Shown: in pieces, positions 61,978 through 64,000 of the stretch
Numbering within the stretch: position 1 is the stretch's first letter
How the letters are laid out: each line of letters starts with the position of its first letter
Assembly: GCA_944362555.1 (NCBI GenBank)
Contig: CALVTL010000002.1
Coordinates: 38,242 to 102,241, forward strand
Origin: an uncultured Clostridia bacterium
GTDB taxonomy: Bacteria > Bacillota > Clostridia > Christensenellales > Borkfalkiaceae
DNA length: 64,000 nt
Direction: 5' to 3'
Translations under genes and position numbers: made by a program
The notes under the pieces: generated by a model
What the model saw: only the letters and a program-made list of their open reading frames with translations
What the model was told of the DNA's origin: nothing
Databases searched by the model: none

Positions 61978-62859
61978 TCACGCTTTTTCGTCAAGTTTTT
62001 CCTTGATAAAATCGATGAATTTCGTGACCGTGCGCGTCATGGGCTGCGCTTTATAGATGAGCGTGTTATTTGCGGTCAGTTCGGGATAGAAGGGCTTGAA
62101 GATAACGTTCGGCGAGTTGTAGAGGGAGACCGCGCCCTCGATGCAGAGCGCTGCGCCGAGTTCGCTGTCTACGAGCACGGCGGCGTTGTACAGAAGATTA
62201 TAGGTGGCGTAAATTTCCATCTTGTCGTAATATTCGCCGAACCAATCGTCAACGCCCTGCCATGCGCTCTGCTTGGAGACGAACACTTTATGCCCCACGA
62301 GGTCTTCGCGCGTGATATGTTCCTTTTTTGAGAGCGGGCATTTGGCGGGAACGATGGCGCCCCAGCGCTCTCTGACGGGCAGGGGGACGGTCTCGTATTT
62401 GGACAGATCGCTGTTTCCGATGATGATGCCGAGATCGAGCGTGCCGCGCTCCAGCCGCTCCTTCACATGGTCGGCGTTGTTGGAATAAAGGTCGAACCGC
62501 ACGTCGGGATAGCGTGCGCTGAATTCGCGCATTACTTCTGCCAAAAAGCGCATGACGGCGCCTTCGCCGCTGCCGATGGAAATAATGCCGCCGATCTCTT
62601 CCTTCCCCGTCAGAAATTCCCGCTCCGTCTTTTCGGTGAGTTCGACGATCTCCTGCGCACGGCGGCGAAGGAGCATCCCGTCCTCGGTGAGCGTGGTGCT
62701 GTGCCTGCCGCGCACAAATAACTGCGCGCCGAGCTCTTCTTCGAGCTGCATCATCTGGCGGGAGAGCGCGGGCTGGGAAATGTGCAAAATATCCGCCGCA
62801 CGCGTGATGTTTTCCTCCCGCGCGACCGTCAGAAAGTATTTTAAGATGCGGTATTCCAT
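61978..62859 (-). CDS. LysR family transcriptional regulator
   Basis: About 293 residues. The N-terminal helix-turn-helix is canonical (YFLTVAREENITRAADILHI followed by SQPALSRQMMQLEEELGAQL). The C-terminal part is the periplasmic-binding-like effector domain (ISIGSGEGAVMRFLAEVMRE, LDLGIIIGNSDLSKYE). The start MEYRILKYF at 62859 has AAGGAGA upstream. It lies between two sets of same-strand redox genes and most likely controls both through the motif shared by their promoters. Effector unknown. Confidence 0.94.
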   Translation of the reverse strand: MEYRILKYFLTVAREENITRAADILHISQPALSRQMMQLEEELGAQLFVRGRHSTTLTEDGMLLRRRAQEIVELTEKTEREFLTGKEEIGGIISIGSGEGAVMRFLAEVMREFSARYPDVRFDLYSNNADHVKERLERGTLDLGIIIGNSDLSKYETVPLPVRERWGAIVPAKCPLSKKEHITREDLVGHKVFVSKQSAWQGVDDWFGEYYDKMEIYATYNLLYNAAVLVDSELGAALCIEGAVSLYNSPNVIFKPFYPELTANNTLIYKAQPMTRTVTKFIDFIKEKLDEKA

Positions 62860-62904
62860 TTGGTTCTCCTTGTAGTTATGGCAGGCGCCGTATGATGCGC
62901 GATC

Positions 62905-62933
62905 ATTATACCACATTGAAAGGGAGATTGCAA
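62905..62933 (-). promoter_or_regulatory. Promoter of the lysR-like gene
   Basis: Minus strand TTGCAA (62928-62933), 17 nt, TATAAT (62905-62910). The motif shared by the two target promoters is absent here. Confidence 0.7.
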
Positions 62934-62950
62934 CCGCGCGCCGAAAGGCG

Positions 62951-63706
62951 TCATAACAGCTCTTTGGAGCAGTTAAGCGCGTTAAAGAGGCGCGGAAAAC
63001 CCATATACGGCATGGCGTGGACGAGCGCGCAGACGACTTCTTCCTTTGTGCTGCCCGTTTTCAGCGCGCCTTCGACGTGGGAGCGCACCTGTATTTCCGC
63101 ACCGCCGAGCGCCGCCAGCAGGACGACGGTCAGCAGCTCGCGCGTTTTTCCGTCCAACCCTTTTCGCGTCATAAAGTCGGAAAAGCACAGCTCGGTCAGA
63201 AAGCGCGGCACCGCCTCGGCAAATTCTGCGGGCAGCCATGTGTAGCGGTCTTTTATTTCATCGCCGTACACGGGCGTTTGCAGGGCGAGCCCCTTTGCAA
63301 AGCGGTCCTCCTCCGTCACCGTCTCGCCGCTTTCGAGGGGAAGGGCAATGCCGCTTGCCGCAAACACCTCGTCCATCGCGGCGATGGCGTTGAGCGTCTT
63401 TGGAAAGCCGATAAAGGGCGCGCACTCGTACACCGTTTCGCGGATGGCGATGGGCGAAATGCCGATATGGAGGCACGCGCCGACGTGCGCTTTTAATTGC
63501 GGCAGCGTCTGATTGACGGTAAGCACCGTGACGGTGATAAGTTCGCGCATTTTATCGTCGAGCGAGCCCGCAAAGCTTACCTCGCCGAAGATGAACCGCT
63601 GCAAGATGCGCATGAATTCGGGATCGTTTCCCTCGTTCTGCGTCGGCTTTCCGCCGAAGAGTGTTTCAAATTTTTCTTGGCAATTTTTTACTCTGTCCAT
63701 CTGCAT
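62951..63706 (-). CDS. Carboxymuconolactone decarboxylase-like protein, two-domain
   Basis: 251 residues, about twice a single domain. The two halves each carry the CMD helix pattern: RELITVTVLTVNQTLPQLKA with HVGACLHIGISP in the first, and RELLTVVLLAALGGAEIQVR with SHVEGALKTGSTKEEV in the second. The CxxC redox pair of AhpD is not present in either half, so peroxidase-partner activity is unlikely; a small-molecule decarboxylase or hydroperoxide/thiol function remains open. GAGG precedes the ATG at 63706. First gene of the redox cluster, with a strong promoter. Confidence 0.9.
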   Translation of the reverse strand: MQMDRVKNCQEKFETLFGGKPTQNEGNDPEFMRILQRFIFGEVSFAGSLDDKMRELITVTVLTVNQTLPQLKAHVGACLHIGISPIAIRETVYECAPFIGFPKTLNAIAAMDEVFAASGIALPLESGETVTEEDRFAKGLALQTPVYGDEIKDRYTWLPAEFAEAVPRFLTELCFSDFMTRKGLDGKTRELLTVVLLAALGGAEIQVRSHVEGALKTGSTKEEVVCALVHAMPYMGFPRLFNALNCSKELL

Positions 63707-63736
63707 GATGCCTCGCGCTTTCTTTTTCGTCTATAT

Positions 63737-63765
63737 TATACCACGCGCGCATGATAATGTAAAAT
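63737..63765 (-). promoter_or_regulatory. Promoter of the CMD-like gene
   Basis: Minus strand TTTACA (63760-63765), 17 nt, TATAAT (63737-63742), identical in boxes and spacing to the flavin reductase promoter. Confidence 0.85.
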
Positions 63766-63804
63766 GCTTATTTTTGATTGTGTGGTATGCAGAATGGGTA
63801 TGCA
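63759..63804 (-). promoter_or_regulatory. Probable LysR-regulator site, copy 2
   Basis: ATGTAAAATGCTTATTTTTG, then GGTATGCA and GGTATGCA half-sites 13 bp apart. It differs from 61913-61959 by scattered substitutions and a 2-nt gap. Confidence 0.65.
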
Positions 63805-63912
63805 ACAGACGGCATCAATGCGTGATACATTCAACTTTTTATAATATTTCAGTCATTTTTCTTTCTTCGCAAAAAATTTTTGAAAAAAGCCGAAGAAATT
63901 TCGTGATAGATA

Positions 63913-63942
63913 TTGACAATCCCGTATGGGGCGTAGTATACT
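63913..63942 (+). promoter_or_regulatory. Promoter for a gene starting beyond the right edge
   Basis: TTGACA (63913-63918), 18 nt, TATACT (63937-63942). A strong ribosome binding site AAAGGAGGG follows at 63987-63995, so a start codon is expected just outside the window. AAAAAGTTACA is repeated in the leader. Confidence 0.75.
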
Positions 63943-64000
63943 GTCAAAAAGATGTAAAAAGTTACATTTTTAGAAAAAAAGTTACAAAGGAGGGCAAAAG

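Noticed and set aside
62951-63706. AhpD-type peroxidase partner
   Set aside because: The CxxC redox motif required of AhpD is missing in both halves.

Overview
The window is a 64 kb piece of a bacterial chromosome. It looks like a GC-rich member of the Bacillota, class Clostridia. DnaK lacks the N-terminal insertion found in Gram-negative homologues, ribosome binding sites are strong AGGAGG types, and many promoters match the sigma-A form (TTGACA/TTTACA, 17 nt, TATAAT). There is an AbrB/SpoVT-like regulator, and the sugar importers are binding-lipoprotein types. A gut lineage such as Christensenellales is plausible, but that is inference. I see no rRNA, tRNA, CRISPR array, insertion sequence or prophage.

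Layout. (1) 1-13632: a surface glycan locus on the + strand. It holds a 5'-truncated ManC-type cupin/phosphomannose isomerase fusion, glycosyltransferases, a Wzy-like polymerase, a WbsX-like protein, the complete dTDP-L-rhamnose set (rmlA, rmlB, rmlD, rmlC), a DUF4422 protein, a Wzx-like flippase and UDP-galactopyranose mutase, closed by a terminator. AT-rich cargo genes sit between GC-rich sugar-nucleotide genes. (2) 14058-27841: a glycan-utilisation locus with a multi-domain lipoprotein, an AraC regulator, an ABC importer without its ATPase, a GH43-like lipoprotein, a CBM9-like lipoprotein and two GH2 enzymes. (3) 27880-33895 (- strand): a GntR regulator and a five-gene operon (DeoC-type aldolase, FGGY kinase, two SDR dehydrogenases, fucose-isomerase-like protein). 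The operon has a consensus promoter and a perfect 18-bp palindrome at its start site. (4) 34449-44555: one giant gene (about 3277 residues) for a beta-helical surface protein with a single C-terminal membrane helix and a structured cytoplasmic tail. Its promoter spacer contains a run of ten G.

(5) 44556-45836: a repeat-rich gap. (6) 45837-53234: a calcium-type P-ATPase, a polysaccharide deacetylase, an aldose epimerase, and a MoxR ATPase/VWA-metallopeptidase pair. (7) 53449-57708: grpE, dnaK and dnaJ, with dnaJ separated from dnaK by 650 bp of repeats. (8) 57891-59504: an AbrB-like regulator and a DUF4143 ATPase. (9) 59729-63706 (- strand): a redox cluster (carboxymuconolactone-decarboxylase-like protein, LysR regulator, flavin reductase, acetyltransferase, flavodoxin/cyclophilin-like lipoprotein) in which two promoters share a conserved upstream motif. 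(10) The right edge holds a promoter and ribosome binding site for a gene beginning just outside the window.

The most interesting signal is the giant surface protein driven by a probably phase-variable poly-G promoter. Next come the unassigned sugar pathway with its clear operator, and the two-promoter LysR-type motif in the redox cluster. Functional assignments rest on motif recognition alone; no database search was possible.
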